A stretch of DNA of 64,000 nt from a bacterium 0.1xD8-71 (GCA_003612405.1 RAYR01000008.1:62001-126000); one strand, 5' to 3'. Numbered from the stretch's first letter, positions 18,004 through 26,828 are shown. Numbers and translations: made by a program. The notes: generated by a model not told the origin, from the letters alone.

Positions 18004-18054
18004 CCAGTTTCTTTCAAATTTTTTAATTGCTGTAAAGCCACCTGTTTCATCCGT

Positions 18055-18537
18055 TTACGACACATAATTGAGCGTATAGTGCGGCTGCCCTTCCCCATCA
18101 ATCTCCATCAGCACATAGCTGGGTTTACGATTTTCCTGTCTGGGATAACTGATACTGCCGGGGTTGATGAGTGTGATGTCTTTGCCGATATCAATGACCG
18201 GCTTATGAGTATGCCCGCACATAATGATATCCACTTCCCTGGCCAATCCTTCCTGCTTGATGGTCTCTGTATTCATGGCTATGTAATAGTGATGGCCATG
18301 GGTCAGCCACACCTTGTACTGACCGATCATAAACTCTCTCTCCCTTGGAAGTTCAGAGAAGAAATCATTATTCCCCTGCACCATCATCACGGGACATCCT
18401 GCCGCCTCGTTAATGATATACTCGCTTCCTTCCACATCCCCACAGTGGACAACCATATCAAAGGGTCCCGCCTGCTCCACGACTTTTAAATAATTCTCAT
18501 TATGACGATGGGTATCGCTGACGATCAAAATTCTCAT
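18055..18537 (-). CDS. Metallophosphoesterase, YfcE/MJ0936 type
   Basis: A 160-residue calcineurin-like phosphoesterase. Metal-binding motifs appear in order: VSDTHRH (DxH) at residue 7, HCGDVEG (GDxxx) near 31, VQGNNDF (GNHD-type, here GNND) near 54, THGHHYY near 79 and CGHTHKPV near 108. Family members hydrolyse phosphodiesters or phosphomonoesters in the cytoplasm; the natural substrate is not settled. The gene begins five bases after rdgB stops, an arrangement common in Firmicutes, so the two are co-translated. No terminator was seen before the tRNA promoter downstream. Confidence 0.93.
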   Translation of the reverse strand: MRILIVSDTHRHNENYLKVVEQAGPFDMVVHCGDVEGSEYIINEAAGCPVMMVQGNNDFFSELPREREFMIGQYKVWLTHGHHYYIAMNTETIKQEGLAREVDIIMCGHTHKPVIDIGKDITLINPGSISYPRQENRKPSYVLMEIDGEGQPHYTLNYVS

Positions 18538-18542
18538 ACCTG

Positions 18543-19166
18543 TTACCTGGACATCCTTTTCATTAGTTCTGGTTTCATCTGCTCCAAAGCCCGGCTGCGA
18601 TGGCTGATCCGGTTCTTCTCCTCATCGGAAAGCTCGGCTGCGGTGCATCCATATTCCGGCAGATAAAAGATAGGATCATAACCAAATCCATTATCACCCT
18701 TTAACTCATGTCCGATTCTTCCTTCAATGGTTCCCAGGGTTGTATACACTCCCCCGTCAGACCACACTGCCGCGATCGCGCAGACAAACCTTGCTGTCCG
18801 TTTATCGTCCGCAACCCCTTCAAGCCTTCTTAGAAAATCCTGGCTTTTACGATCAAATGGTGTCTCCTCTCCCAGATATCTGGCAGAATAAATGCCCGGC
18901 TCACCGCCCAGACAGTCAATCTCCAGTCCCGAATCATCTGCCAGTACAACACAATCAGCCTGAAATCCTTCCTTTCCGGACAGCGCCTGCGCTACTGCCT
19001 GTGCCTTAATGATGGCATTTTCCGTAAAAGTCGTGCCGTTCTCCTCAATCTCCAGAAAGACACCCGCTTCTTTCATAGACAGGATTTCCGCCTCCGTATC
19101 CTGTAAAATTGCCCGGATTTCCCGCATTTTCCCCTGGTTGCTCGTAGCAAATACAATCTTATACAT
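18543..19166 (-). CDS. rdgB: XTP/dITP diphosphatase (non-canonical purine NTP pyrophosphatase)
   Basis: A 207-residue HAM1/RdgB enzyme that hydrolyses XTP, ITP and dITP to monophosphates and so keeps damaged purines out of DNA and RNA. Motifs: FATSNQGKMREI at the N-terminus, TFTENAIIKA near residue 47, VLADDSGLEIDCLGGEPGIYSAR with the metal site, and GDNGFGYDPIFYLPE near residue 150, then ISHRSRAL at the C-terminus. The length is normal. GGAGAAG precedes the ATG. It starts four bases after the pseudo-amidase stop and is upstream of the phosphoesterase in one unit. Confidence 0.96.
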   Translation of the reverse strand: MYKIVFATSNQGKMREIRAILQDTEAEILSMKEAGVFLEIEENGTTFTENAIIKAQAVAQALSGKEGFQADCVVLADDSGLEIDCLGGEPGIYSARYLGEETPFDRKSQDFLRRLEGVADDKRTARFVCAIAAVWSDGGVYTTLGTIEGRIGHELKGDNGFGYDPIFYLPEYGCTAAELSDEEKNRISHRSRALEQMKPELMKRMSR

Positions 19167-19170
19167 ATTC

Positions 19171-20247
19171 TTACACTTCTCCCTCGTAAGCCTTCATGAC
19201 AGCGTTGTAAATTCCCTCCGCAATCCGATTGATATAATCCTCTCTCTGTAAAAGGATCGATTCCTGGCCGTTGGTCAGATAACCCACTTTGATTGCCGCC
19301 GCCGGAACGGTAGCCTCATTGATCACCTCATCCTGTATCGCAGCTTCCACCAGACCATTAGCCTTGCCGCTGATGGCGGTAACCACTTCGCGCTCCAGAA
19401 TATCCGCCAGTTCTATACTGCCGAAACCCGGAATAAAGTATCTGCTGTTATAAACGGCTTCTGTCCCGTACAGCTTACTGTTCTCATCACCATTTACCTC
19501 GATCCGGATCAGCATATCGGCTTTGGTAGCCGCCGCCAGATTAACCCGGTTTTGTGCCGCCGGATTACTGTCATCCATCCTGGTATAATACACTTTGATA
19601 TCTGTCTCATCAAATCTGGTCTTCAGAGCCTTGGCAATATCCAGCGTAATATTCTTGGAAAGGATGCCCCCCGCGGTAACACCGTTGTCCCCCGCGCCAT
19701 AAGCAGGATCCACCACTATAATCTTCTCGTATACCTCTTTGGAAGGAACAAACTCTACATATAATGTCTGATCCTCAAAAATACTGCGGTACTCATACAC
19801 ATCTGCCAGGGAAAAGCGCAGATAGGTTCTGTCGGAAATCACTTCAAAATGTCCGTCCAGCACATTCTGGCTGTTGCCATAGACACTGGTATTCTCATAG
19901 AAGGTATCATATCCCTCCATGTTCTTACTCTGAATACTGACCCACAGTTCCTGATCCATATAATGATTTTCCAGAGTTACTTCTTCCGCTTTCACAGTAT
20001 CCGGCATGGGAATACAGAAATAACTGGTATTGTGTCTTTCCCGGTCAATGGTAATATGATTCTCGTCCACTGCTGCCGGCACTGAAGTGTCCGGTTCTTC
20101 CTGCGCAGACCGTATCACTTCATCCTGCGCCACATCCGCCACCACGACAATCTTATTGGCGGAATAATATAACATAGCGCTCATGGTTATCGCAACGAAA
20201 AGGATACAATATACTGCTGTCACTTTCATTAATTTATTCTGCTGCAT
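19171..20247 (-). CDS. Catalytically dead N-acetylmuramoyl-L-alanine amidase homologue
   Basis: A 358-residue protein: one N-terminal membrane anchor (residues 8-28), about 130 residues of beta-rich AMIN-like sequence, then an Amidase_3 fold from about residue 170. Active enzymes bind zinc with DPGHGG, a Glu before the first helix, SIHAN and a Glu in VELGF. Here these read DPAYGA, ILSKNI, RIEVNG and IKVGYL: all four ligands or catalytic residues are replaced while the flanking sequence (RVNLAAATKADMLI, YLTNGQESILL) is kept. It cannot be a normal zinc amidase. A wall-binding or amidase-regulating role outside the membrane is an inference. It is co-transcribed with rdgB and the methyltransferase. 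Confidence 0.88.
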   Translation of the reverse strand: MQQNKLMKVTAVYCILFVAITMSAMLYYSANKIVVVADVAQDEVIRSAQEEPDTSVPAAVDENHITIDRERHNTSYFCIPMPDTVKAEEVTLENHYMDQELWVSIQSKNMEGYDTFYENTSVYGNSQNVLDGHFEVISDRTYLRFSLADVYEYRSIFEDQTLYVEFVPSKEVYEKIIVVDPAYGAGDNGVTAGGILSKNITLDIAKALKTRFDETDIKVYYTRMDDSNPAAQNRVNLAAATKADMLIRIEVNGDENSKLYGTEAVYNSRYFIPGFGSIELADILEREVVTAISGKANGLVEAAIQDEVINEATVPAAAIKVGYLTNGQESILLQREDYINRIAEGIYNAVMKAYEGEV

Positions 20248-20250
20248 TTT

Positions 20251-21399
20251 CTACCTTCCGTTCCCGGTTGGCTTCGGTCCTATATACTGATAGAAATAGG
20301 TTTTCATCATGCCATTGTAAATCTTTCTGTTCTTATCCGCTTTCCTGCCGATTGCGCTCTCCGCCTGCTCATAGGCCGTGATCAGATACATTGACCAGGC
20401 ATCCAGAGCCTGGTAACGTTCCCCCAGCATCCGATACAGCGGCACCAGAGTATTCTTATCTTCCAGACGTTCTCCATAAGGCGGGTTGGTCAGAATAAAG
20501 CCGTATTTTTTGGCGTGACTTAACTGCTCCACGCCTCTTTGCTGAAAATGAATCAAATGATCCACCCCTGCCAGCTTCGCATTGGCCCGGGCAATGGATA
20601 CCATTTCATCATCAATATCATACCCCTGGATATCAGTCTTCACCGAAAGGTCCACCAGGGAGTCCGCTTCCTCTTTCACATGCCCCCACACACTGTCCGG
20701 TACAATATGTTTCCACGCGCCCGCCTGAAAAGAGCGGTTTCTTCCCGGCGCCATACGGGCTGCCATCATGGCGGCTTCAATGGGAATCGTCCCGCTGCCG
20801 CAGAAAGGATCCACCAGAATCCTGTTCCCCCGCCAAGGCGTCAGCATCAGCAGTCCTGCCGCCAGATTCTCCGCAATCGGCGCCTTCGCCGTCAGTTTCC
20901 GGTAGCCTCTCTTATGCAGGGACTCGCCCGTGGTATCCAGTCCCACTGTCACCTCGTCCTTTTTGATAAACACTCTGACTGGATAGGACTCTCCGCTCTC
21001 CGTAAACCAATCCACATGATAGATCCGCTTCATACGTTCTACCATCGCTTTTTTCATAATGGACTGAATGTCCGAGGGACTGAAAAGTCTGCTCTTCACA
21101 CTGGCCGCCTTGGCCACCCAGAATTTCCCGTCTTTGGGAATATAGGCTTCCCACGGAAGCGCCCTGGTTCCCTGAAAAAGATCCTCAAAGGTCTCTGCAT
21201 GAAAGCTTCCTATTTTAATAAGTACACGCTCCGCACTGCGCAAAAAAATATTGGCACGGCAAAGTGCCTCCTGATCTCCTGCAAAAACGATTCTTCCATC
21301 CTCTACAGAAACAATCTCATAACCAAGATCATGAATTTCTCTTTTTAAAACTGCCTCCAGCCCAAAATGGCAGGGCACGATATACTCTAATTTTTCCAT
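20251..21399 (-). CDS. THUMP-domain class I SAM rRNA (guanine-N2) methyltransferase, YpsC/RlmL type
   Basis: A 382-residue enzyme. Residues 1-155 hold the N-terminal ferredoxin-like and THUMP region (CHFGLEAVLKREIHDLGYE, then RGTRALPWEAYIPK). Residues 165-370 are the Rossmann methyltransferase: VDPFCGSGTIPIEAAMMA binds S-adenosylmethionine, and the catalytic ILTNPPYGERLED is motif IV. Homologues methylate guanine N2 in 23S rRNA. No clear Shine-Dalgarno sequence precedes the ATG. It is the first gene of the unit with the pseudo-amidase, rdgB and phosphoesterase, with 3-5 base gaps throughout. Confidence 0.93.
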   Translation of the reverse strand: MEKLEYIVPCHFGLEAVLKREIHDLGYEIVSVEDGRIVFAGDQEALCRANIFLRSAERVLIKIGSFHAETFEDLFQGTRALPWEAYIPKDGKFWVAKAASVKSRLFSPSDIQSIMKKAMVERMKRIYHVDWFTESGESYPVRVFIKKDEVTVGLDTTGESLHKRGYRKLTAKAPIAENLAAGLLMLTPWRGNRILVDPFCGSGTIPIEAAMMAARMAPGRNRSFQAGAWKHIVPDSVWGHVKEEADSLVDLSVKTDIQGYDIDDEMVSIARANAKLAGVDHLIHFQQRGVEQLSHAKKYGFILTNPPYGERLEDKNTLVPLYRMLGERYQALDAWSMYLITAYEQAESAIGRKADKNRKIYNGMMKTYFYQYIGPKPTGNGR

Positions 21400-21437
21400 A
21401 GGTTTATTTTATGCTGTATCAGACACAGTGTCAACCA

Positions 21438-21467
21438 GAAAAGGGATGCTCGAAAGCATCCCTTTTC
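21438..21467 (-). terminator. Terminator after the Asn/Gln-rich gene
   Basis: Perfect 13-bp stem GAAAAGGGATGCT / AGCATCCCTTTTC with a CGAA tetraloop. It separates the small gene from the methyltransferase unit. Confidence 0.8.
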
Positions 21468-21481
21468 CGATTGGACTGCGA

Positions 21482-21631
21482 TTAGTTGTTCTTCTGGCTG
21501 TTCTGAGAATTGCTGCCTGTGCTGTTCTTAGAGCTGTTCTTTGTGCTGTTCTGGCTGCAGTTGTTGTATTTGTCCTGCTGCTTTTCGTTCTGATTATTCT
21601 GACTGTTCTGGTTAAAATCGTTTTTAGACAT
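21482..21631 (-). CDS. 49-residue Asn/Gln-rich small protein
   Basis: A short gene beginning at ATG 21631 with AGGAGG eight bases before it and ending at TAA just before a strong hairpin. The product starts MSKNDFNQNSQNNQNEKQQ and is mostly Asn, Gln, Ser and Lys, with one Cys, one Tyr, one Phe and no aliphatic residue apart from the start Met. It should be soluble and disordered. The combination of a strong ribosome site, a dedicated terminator and a clean reading frame argues for a real gene. I do not recognise a family; similar short Asn-rich proteins in spore formers are sometimes spore-associated, which is a guess here. Confidence 0.72.
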   Translation of the reverse strand: MSKNDFNQNSQNNQNEKQQDKYNNCSQNSTKNSSKNSTGSNSQNSQKNN

Positions 21632-21716
21632 CTTCCATACCTCCTGATTGATTTGATGTTACAGAAATAGTATGAGAGAATCTGTGGCAACTTATTCAAA
21701 CGACAGATAGGTCTTT

Positions 21717-21769
21717 AGTACTATGTTTTTATTCAAAAGTACCAAAAGTATGATTGGTACTTTGGTACT
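21717..21769. promoter_or_regulatory. Cluster of four RGTACY sites
   Basis: AGTACT (21717), AGTACC (21738), GGTACT (21756) and GGTACT (21764) lie within 53 bases. Two form an 8-bp inverted repeat AAAGTACC / GGTACTTT (21736-21763). They lie between the small Asn/Gln-rich gene and the candidate small-RNA promoter, so a regulator could control both. The 333-base gap from 21632 to 21964 otherwise holds only that promoter and small RNA. Confidence 0.4.
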
Positions 21770-21777
21770 ATTTTGGA

Positions 21778-21805
21778 TTGCATTTTCTTGTAAATCATAT
21801 ATAAT
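21778..21805 (+). promoter_or_regulatory. Candidate promoter for an intergenic small RNA
   Basis: TTGCAT (21778-21783), 16-base spacer, TATAAT (21800-21805) on the plus strand. No plus-strand gene follows. Confidence 0.45.
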
Positions 21806-21811
21806 AATAAA

Positions 21812-21912
21812 TGTAAACAGAGATACCCCTTCATTCTCAGTTTACAGACCCTTATATTAATTATTTATACTCCCCTCAATAGACCATTTACCCAAATGGT
21901 CTATTGTATTTA
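21812..21912 (+). ncRNA. Candidate orphan small RNA, about 100 nt
   Basis: Starting seven bases after the TATAAT, the sequence forms a hairpin closed by TGTAAAC / GTTTACA (21812-21818, 21840-21846) and ends in a perfect 12-bp hairpin AATAGACCATTT / AAATGGTCTATT (21878-21905) followed by GTATTTAT. No reading frame of note lies inside. Promoter, structured body and terminator in an intergenic gap between minus-strand genes suggest a small RNA. The terminator's T-run is interrupted, which lowers confidence. Confidence 0.42.
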
Positions 21913-21964
21913 TATGCCTCTTATGTGACAGTTCTGTCTTTCCTCTGTAAAATATGCTTCCCGG

Positions 21965-22462
21965 TCATTGGTTGCTTTGAAACAGTTTGATGATCAGCAT
22001 GACTATCAGCATCGGAATCAGAATCGGACCCAGAACCGATATCAGAGAAAAGGCCACGCCGATGATCAACAGTACCACCACCGTAATGATCAGAAGAAGC
22101 AGCCATCCGGGCATACGAAATACCTTCCCGTTCATCGTGTCTTCATAAGGATTTCTGTCTTCATTCCTCTGATGGTTATAAGAGCGGTAATATCCCTGTC
22201 CAACGCCGTCGTCAGCAATCTCCTCATCATAATTCTGATTGGTCCCGCCGCTTTTGCCGGCACGTTTATTGGCTTCGATAATGCTTTTGGCCAGAAGCCT
22301 TGGGTCGCCAAGTGCTGTCAGAATCTCCGATTCACTCCTGCCCTTACGGATCTCCGTGTCAATATATTCCTGGTAATAACGCACATTTTCTGTGACCTGG
22401 CTGCTGTTCAGTCCTCCGGCAAGTGCTCTTTGCAGTTTTTCCATAAATTCTATCCGGTTCAT
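21965..22462 (-). CDS. HAAS (DUF1700-type) membrane protein
   Basis: A 165-residue protein. Residues 1-70 are a HAAS/DUF1700 helical domain (MNRIEFMEKLQRALAG, then VRYYQEYIDTEIRKGRSE and ALGDPRLLAKSIIEA). A charged, Asn/Tyr-rich linker follows, then one or two C-terminal membrane segments (residues 118-160). HAAS domains are thought to pass signals to a partner membrane or regulatory protein, often with a PadR regulator; none is adjacent here. It follows the 130-residue gene by 23 bases. Function not established. Confidence 0.8.
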   Translation of the reverse strand: MNRIEFMEKLQRALAGGLNSSQVTENVRYYQEYIDTEIRKGRSESEILTALGDPRLLAKSIIEANKRAGKSGGTNQNYDEEIADDGVGQGYYRSYNHQRNEDRNPYEDTMNGKVFRMPGWLLLLIITVVVLLIIGVAFSLISVLGPILIPMLIVMLIIKLFQSNQ

Positions 22463-22485
22463 ACCATTGTACCTTTTCTTCCGTT

Positions 22486-22878
22486 CTACATGGTCTGGTC
22501 CATGCCTCTCCCGTCAGTAAATTTCCTGATATACTCCTCCGGCGCCCTCTTCATCTGCGCCATCGTCATAAAAGCATGCAGCACCATACCTTCCTTATTA
22601 CATCCGGCCGTATTCTTTCCTGTATCCCTGCGCAGATTATCCCGTTCCATCTGCCATACATAACAGTCCGTAAGGGAATATCCTGCACACTTCGGCAGTT
22701 CCGGCAGTTCATGATGTTCCAGATAGTGTACAAATGCATCATACAGCTGCCCGTCCATCAGCAGTTCGCTCCACAGTCTGCTGCCCCATTCTTCGGGTTG
22801 CCCGGCATATTCACATAATCGAATCAGGCCGTCATATGCCTTTAACTTACTCTGATCAAATATAATAGCCGCAGACAT
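22486..22878 (-). CDS. Hypothetical protein, 130 residues
   Basis: No family recognised. The sequence is mainly helical and soluble (SKLKAYDGLIRLCEYAGQPE, SELLMDGQLYDAFVHYLEHH), with a Cys/Tyr-containing middle (CAGYSLTDCYVWQMERDN) that ends in a stretch keyed for long helices (VLHAFMTMAQMKRAPEEYI). It looks like a conserved small cytoplasmic protein. GGAGAAA precedes the ATG at 22878. It is upstream of and in the same direction as the HAAS protein, so the two may be a pair. Confidence 0.75.
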   Translation of the reverse strand: MSAAIIFDQSKLKAYDGLIRLCEYAGQPEEWGSRLWSELLMDGQLYDAFVHYLEHHELPELPKCAGYSLTDCYVWQMERDNLRRDTGKNTAGCNKEGMVLHAFMTMAQMKRAPEEYIRKFTDGRGMDQTM

Positions 22879-22975
22879 AGTTTCTCCTTTCCACTGCGTT
22901 TTATCATTTTATCACACTTATCTTTGATTTACTATAACCTAAAGAAAAGTCCTGCGGAAGAATCTCCTGTAACAT

Positions 22976-23009
22976 AAAAAAGGCAGTGCTCCACGAAAAG
23001 ACACTGCCT
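22976..23009 (-). terminator. Terminator after the cellobiose-locus LacI gene
   Basis: Minus-strand stem AGGCAGTG / CACTGCCT with a 13-base loop followed by TTTTTT. Confidence 0.82.
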
Positions 23010-23032
23010 CTGACATACGATTCTTTCTGCTT

Positions 23033-24049
23033 TTATACATTAATATCTGCTACCGAATTCCCCTCATACACATGGCCCTCCACAAAAATCTGTTCAACCA
23101 GTGTCGTCTTAGGATGCTCAATCAGACTGATCAGCTTTTCTCCTGCCTTCTGTCCCAGTTTTTTAGTGTTCTGGGCAAGTGTGGTGAGTGTAGGTTCTAT
23201 ATGTCTCGCAATCCTGATGCCGTCATACCCGGCAACCGAAATATCATCCGGAATCCGCAGCCCTCTTTCCTTGATGGCGTTGATCCCGCCAAAAGCAGCA
23301 AAATCATCCGGATAAATAATACAGGTGGGCCTTTCTTTTAAGTCAAGCAGTCTCATGGTCTCCTGGTAAGTTGCCGATGTATTCCGGTAAGGCGCCATGC
23401 TGGTGTACTCATCCGGAATCTCCAGCTTAAGCTGCGCCGCCGTCCGGTAAAAGGAGGAAAGTCTGCTCTGGGTAACTGCTGAATCCGCCCCATGAATAAA
23501 TGCGACCCGGCGGTGTCCTTTTTCATATATATATGTCAAAAGATCCTGCATACCCTGCACGTTATCTGACATGATCGCACTGATATTATTAAAAATATGA
23601 TCCAGTGTGACCGTGGGAATATTGCCTCTGACCAGCTGCATAATCTCCTGGGAATAAAAATCTGCACAGACAATCGCAATCCCATCAAACCCACGGGATC
23701 TGCAATGTTCCAGGTACGATATCCGCTCCGACCTGGCTTTGGAAGAATTGACGAAAGTGATATCGTATCCCTTCTCCTCCACCGTCCTCTTAAAACTGTC
23801 CAGTACAAACGCATAATAGTCATGTGTCAGGCCGCTGTAGGCTTCCTCGGCAAAAAGCACCCCGATGTTATATGTCCGATGTGTCTTTAATGCCTTGGCC
23901 ATGGAATTGGGAAGATATCCCATCTCATCCGCAACCTTCTTTATGTACTTTTTGGTCTCTGATCCAATGTCGTTGTGATCATTGAGCGCCTTACTGACTG
24001 TCGCCACCGATACACCACAGGCAATCGAGATATCCTTCATTGATACCAT
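23033..24049 (-). CDS. LacI-family regulator divergent from cellobiose phosphorylase
   Basis: A 338-residue regulator with N-terminal helix-turn-helix (VSMKDISIACGVSVATVSKA, then GSETKKYIKKVADEMGY) and a ligand-binding domain. ATG 24049 is preceded by GAGGG; the frame to 24106 lacks a ribosome site. It is transcribed away from cellobiose phosphorylase, and two TTAAYCGTTTTCGTA sites lie in the shared intergenic region, so it probably represses both genes until a beta-glucoside or related sugar is present. It is a distinct paralogue of the regulator before glgP, but the operator cores are nearly the same. Confidence 0.92.
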   Translation of the reverse strand: MVSMKDISIACGVSVATVSKALNDHNDIGSETKKYIKKVADEMGYLPNSMAKALKTHRTYNIGVLFAEEAYSGLTHDYYAFVLDSFKRTVEEKGYDITFVNSSKARSERISYLEHCRSRGFDGIAIVCADFYSQEIMQLVRGNIPTVTLDHIFNNISAIMSDNVQGMQDLLTYIYEKGHRRVAFIHGADSAVTQSRLSSFYRTAAQLKLEIPDEYTSMAPYRNTSATYQETMRLLDLKERPTCIIYPDDFAAFGGINAIKERGLRIPDDISVAGYDGIRIARHIEPTLTTLAQNTKKLGQKAGEKLISLIEHPKTTLVEQIFVEGHVYEGNSVADINV

Positions 24050-24106
24050 TTCTTCAAGCCCTCTCAATAATTTGCATAATTCGGCAGTATCTTCATGATA
24101 TTTCAC

Positions 24107-24325
24107 TTAACCGTTTTCGTACATTTAGTTTACAATATAATTTATGTATATGCAAGAAATATTTTATTTTTTATTAAAAATAATACATTATTGTGGCGTT
24201 GTAGGAAATTATTCCTATAATTAATTTCCATAAATTCCTTAAACCTTATTGCTTTTTTTCATCACGTTATGTATAATTTGATTATCCTTATTATTATTAT
24301 GTCCTTTTACTTAATCGTTTTCGTA
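24107..24325. promoter_or_regulatory. Cellobiose phosphorylase control region with two operators
   Basis: TTAACCGTTTTCGTAC (24107-24122) and TTAATCGTTTTCGTA (24311-24325) share a 13-of-15 core in the same orientation. A plus-strand promoter TTGCTT-17-TATAAT (24249-24277) lies between them. The remaining part of the 343-base gap is AT-rich with no gene seen. Confidence 0.65.
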
Positions 24326-24392
24326 TCTAATTATATAAAAGTTCTAAAGACACTGTCAATACAGCTGAAAAAAAGAAAAGGAGAATCTTGCT

Positions 24393-26828
24393 ATGAAATT
24401 TGGTTACTTTGATGACGCCAATCGTGAGTATGTCATCACCACACCCAAAACTCCTCTGCCCTGGATCAACTATCTGGGCTGCAACGAGTTTTTTTCACTG
24501 ATTTCCAACACCTGCGGCGGTTATACTTTTTATAAAGACGCAAAACTTCTGCGCATGACGCGCTACCGCTACAATGATGTGCCAAACGACATCAACGGCA
24601 AATACTTCTACATTAAAGAAGGAGACACTGTCTGGAACCCAGGCTGGAAACCCACTCAGACAGATCTTGACAGTTACGAGTGTCGTCATGGCATCGGTTA
24701 CAGCCGCTTTACGGGCGTAAAGAACAATCTTGAGGCCTCTGTCCTCACTTTTGTTCCTATGGACGATAACTGTGAGATCAGCCAGGTAAAACTGTCCAAC
24801 TTAAGCGACAGCACGAAAACAGTCTCTCTTTTTTCTTATGTAGAATGGTGTCTCTGGAACGCGGATGATGACTCCCGCAACTTCCAGCGCAATTTAAATA
24901 CCGGTGAAGTAGAAGTAGTGGGCTCCACCATTTATCACAAGACAGAATACAGAGAACGCAGGAACCATTATGCGATTTATTCGGTAAACACCCCCGTGGA
25001 TGGATTTGATACAAGCCGAGACGCTTTCCTCGGCGCATACCGCGGTGCGGCGAATCCGGAAGCCGTGGAGAAGGGGCAGGCTTCCAACTCTATGGCAAGC
25101 GGATGGTCACCCATCGCTTGCCATCAGATCAATGTTACCCTGAATCCCGGCGAGAGCAAGACCTTTGTTTTCGTGCTGGGCTATATAGAGAATCCCGAAG
25201 ATCAGAAGTGGGAGGCTCCCGGTATTATCAACAAGAAACCCGCCGAGGCAATGCTTGCAAAATATCAGACAGACGCCGATGTGGACAAAGCCTTTGCGGC
25301 GCTGAACGACTACTGGAATAACCTGCTGTCCAAATATACCGTGAAATCTTCCAATGATAAAGTAGACCGCATGGTCAATATCTGGAACCAGTATCAGTGT
25401 ATGGTAACCTTTAACATGTCCCGTTCCGCTTCCTATTACGAATCCGGTATCGGACGCGGTATGGGATTCCGTGATTCCTGTCAGGATCTGTTAGGTTTCG
25501 TACATCTGATTCCTGACCGCGCAAGACAGCGTATTATCGACATTGCATCCACACAGTTCCAGGACGGCAGTGCCTATCATCAGTATCAGCCCCTTACAAA
25601 GAAGGGTAATTCCGATATCGGCAGCGGCTTCAACGATGATCCGCTGTGGCTGATTGCCGGCACCTCCGCCTATGTGCGCGAAAGCGGCGACACCTCCATC
25701 CTCACGGAAATGGTGCCTTATGACAATGATGTATCCGCCGCGAAACCGCTGATGGATCATTTGAAACGTTCCTTTGACTATATCGTCAAGCACAAGGGGC
25801 CTCATGCCCTGCCGTTGATTGGCCGTGCCGACTGGAACGACTGTCTGAATCTAAACTGCTTCTCCGAACATCCCGGGGAGTCTTTCCAGACTTTCGGGCC
25901 TTCCGAGGGACCGGTAGCCGAATCTGTGTTTATTGCCGGCATGTTTGTCAAATACGGGGAAGAGTATGCACAGTTGTGCGAACTTATGGGGAACCAGGAA
26001 GAAGCTGACTATGCCCGGGCCGAAGTACAGAAAATGTACGATGCCATCTTAAAAGACGGATGGGACGGCGACTGGTTTGTCCGCGCCTATGATGCATATG
26101 GCAATAAGATCGGCTCCAAAGAATGTGAAGAAGGACAGATATACATTGAGTCCAACGGCTTTTGTCCGTTGGCCGGTGTTGGTGTGAAAGAGGGTCTTGC
26201 CCAGAAAGCCCTGGATTCCGTTAAAGAAAAACTGGATACCAAATACGGTGTGATGATCTTACAACCTCCCTACACAAAGTATCATCTGGAATTGGGCGAG
26301 ATTTCCTCCTACCCGCCGGGATATAAGGAAAATGCAGGTATTTTCTGTCACAACAATCCCTGGGTCTCCATCGCTGAGACAGTCCTCGGCCGTGGTGACA
26401 GAGCCTTTGAAATCTACCAGAAGACCTGTCCCGCTTATGTGGAGGAGTTCAGCGAAATCCACCGCACAGAGCCTTATGTATACTCTCAGATGGTGGCCGG
26501 CGCAGATGCGAAATTCCACGGCGAAGCAAAGAACAGCTGGCTGACAGGTACTGCTGCCTGGACTTTTGTGAATGTATCGCAGCACATCCTGGGCGTCTAC
26601 CCCACACATCAGGGCCTCAGCATTAATCCCTGTGTACCGAAGGGCTTCGGTGACTTTGAACTGACCAGAAAATTCCGGGAAGGAACTTACAACATCCAGG
26701 TTGTGAATCCTGACAACGTGGAAAAAGGGGTAAAATCCATTACCGTGGACGGCAAACCGGTAGAAGGCTGCGTTGTACCTTATGAAAAGGGGAAGACCAG
26801 TTACGATGTGGTCGTAACTATGGGATGA
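24393..26828 (+). CDS. Cellobiose phosphorylase (GH94)
   Basis: An 811-residue cytoplasmic enzyme splitting cellobiose with phosphate into glucose 1-phosphate and glucose. The start [16 protein letters not shown] and the [21 protein letters not shown] segment are typical of GH94 cellobiose phosphorylases. The general-acid Asp is in [16 protein letters not shown] near residue 485, and the phosphate-site region [15 protein letters not shown]-like and [16 protein letters not shown] follow. Length is normal. It is alone in its transcript, and no sugar transporter is adjacent. Together with glgP and the PPi-type phosphofructokinase it points to phosphorolytic, ATP-saving carbohydrate use. Confidence 0.95.
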   Translation: MKFGYFDDANREYVITTPKTPLPWINYLGCNEFFSLISNTCGGYTFYKDAKLLRMTRYRYNDVPNDINGKYFYIKEGDTVWNPGWKPTQTDLDSYECRHGIGYSRFTGVKNNLEASVLTFVPMDDNCEISQVKLSNLSDSTKTVSLFSYVEWCLWNADDDSRNFQRNLNTGEVEVVGSTIYHKTEYRERRNHYAIYSVNTPVDGFDTSRDAFLGAYRGAANPEAVEKGQASNSMASGWSPIACHQINVTLNPGESKTFVFVLGYIENPEDQKWEAPGIINKKPAEAMLAKYQTDADVDKAFAALNDYWNNLLSKYTVKSSNDKVDRMVNIWNQYQCMVTFNMSRSASYYESGIGRGMGFRDSCQDLLGFVHLIPDRARQRIIDIASTQFQDGSAYHQYQPLTKKGNSDIGSGFNDDPLWLIAGTSAYVRESGDTSILTEMVPYDNDVSAAKPLMDHLKRSFDYIVKHKGPHALPLIGRADWNDCLNLNCFSEHPGESFQTFGPSEGPVAESVFIAGMFVKYGEEYAQLCELMGNQEEADYARAEVQKMYDAILKDGWDGDWFVRAYDAYGNKIGSKECEEGQIYIESNGFCPLAGVGVKEGLAQKALDSVKEKLDTKYGVMILQPPYTKYHLELGEISSYPPGYKENAGIFCHNNPWVSIAETVLGRGDRAFEIYQKTCPAYVEEFSEIHRTEPYVYSQMVAGADAKFHGEAKNSWLTGTAAWTFVNVSQHILGVYPTHQGLSINPCVPKGFGDFELTRKFREGTYNIQVVNPDNVEKGVKSITVDGKPVEGCVVPYEKGKTSYDVVVTMG

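Noticed and set aside
20539-21348. A 269-residue plus-strand frame
   Set aside because: It is antisense to the rRNA methyltransferase, whose SAM and NPPY motifs are intact.
21409-21699. A 96-residue minus-strand frame full of Thr and Arg
   Set aside because: It overlaps the 49-residue Asn/Gln-rich gene in another frame; the latter has the AGGAGG site, and its stop is placed before the terminator.
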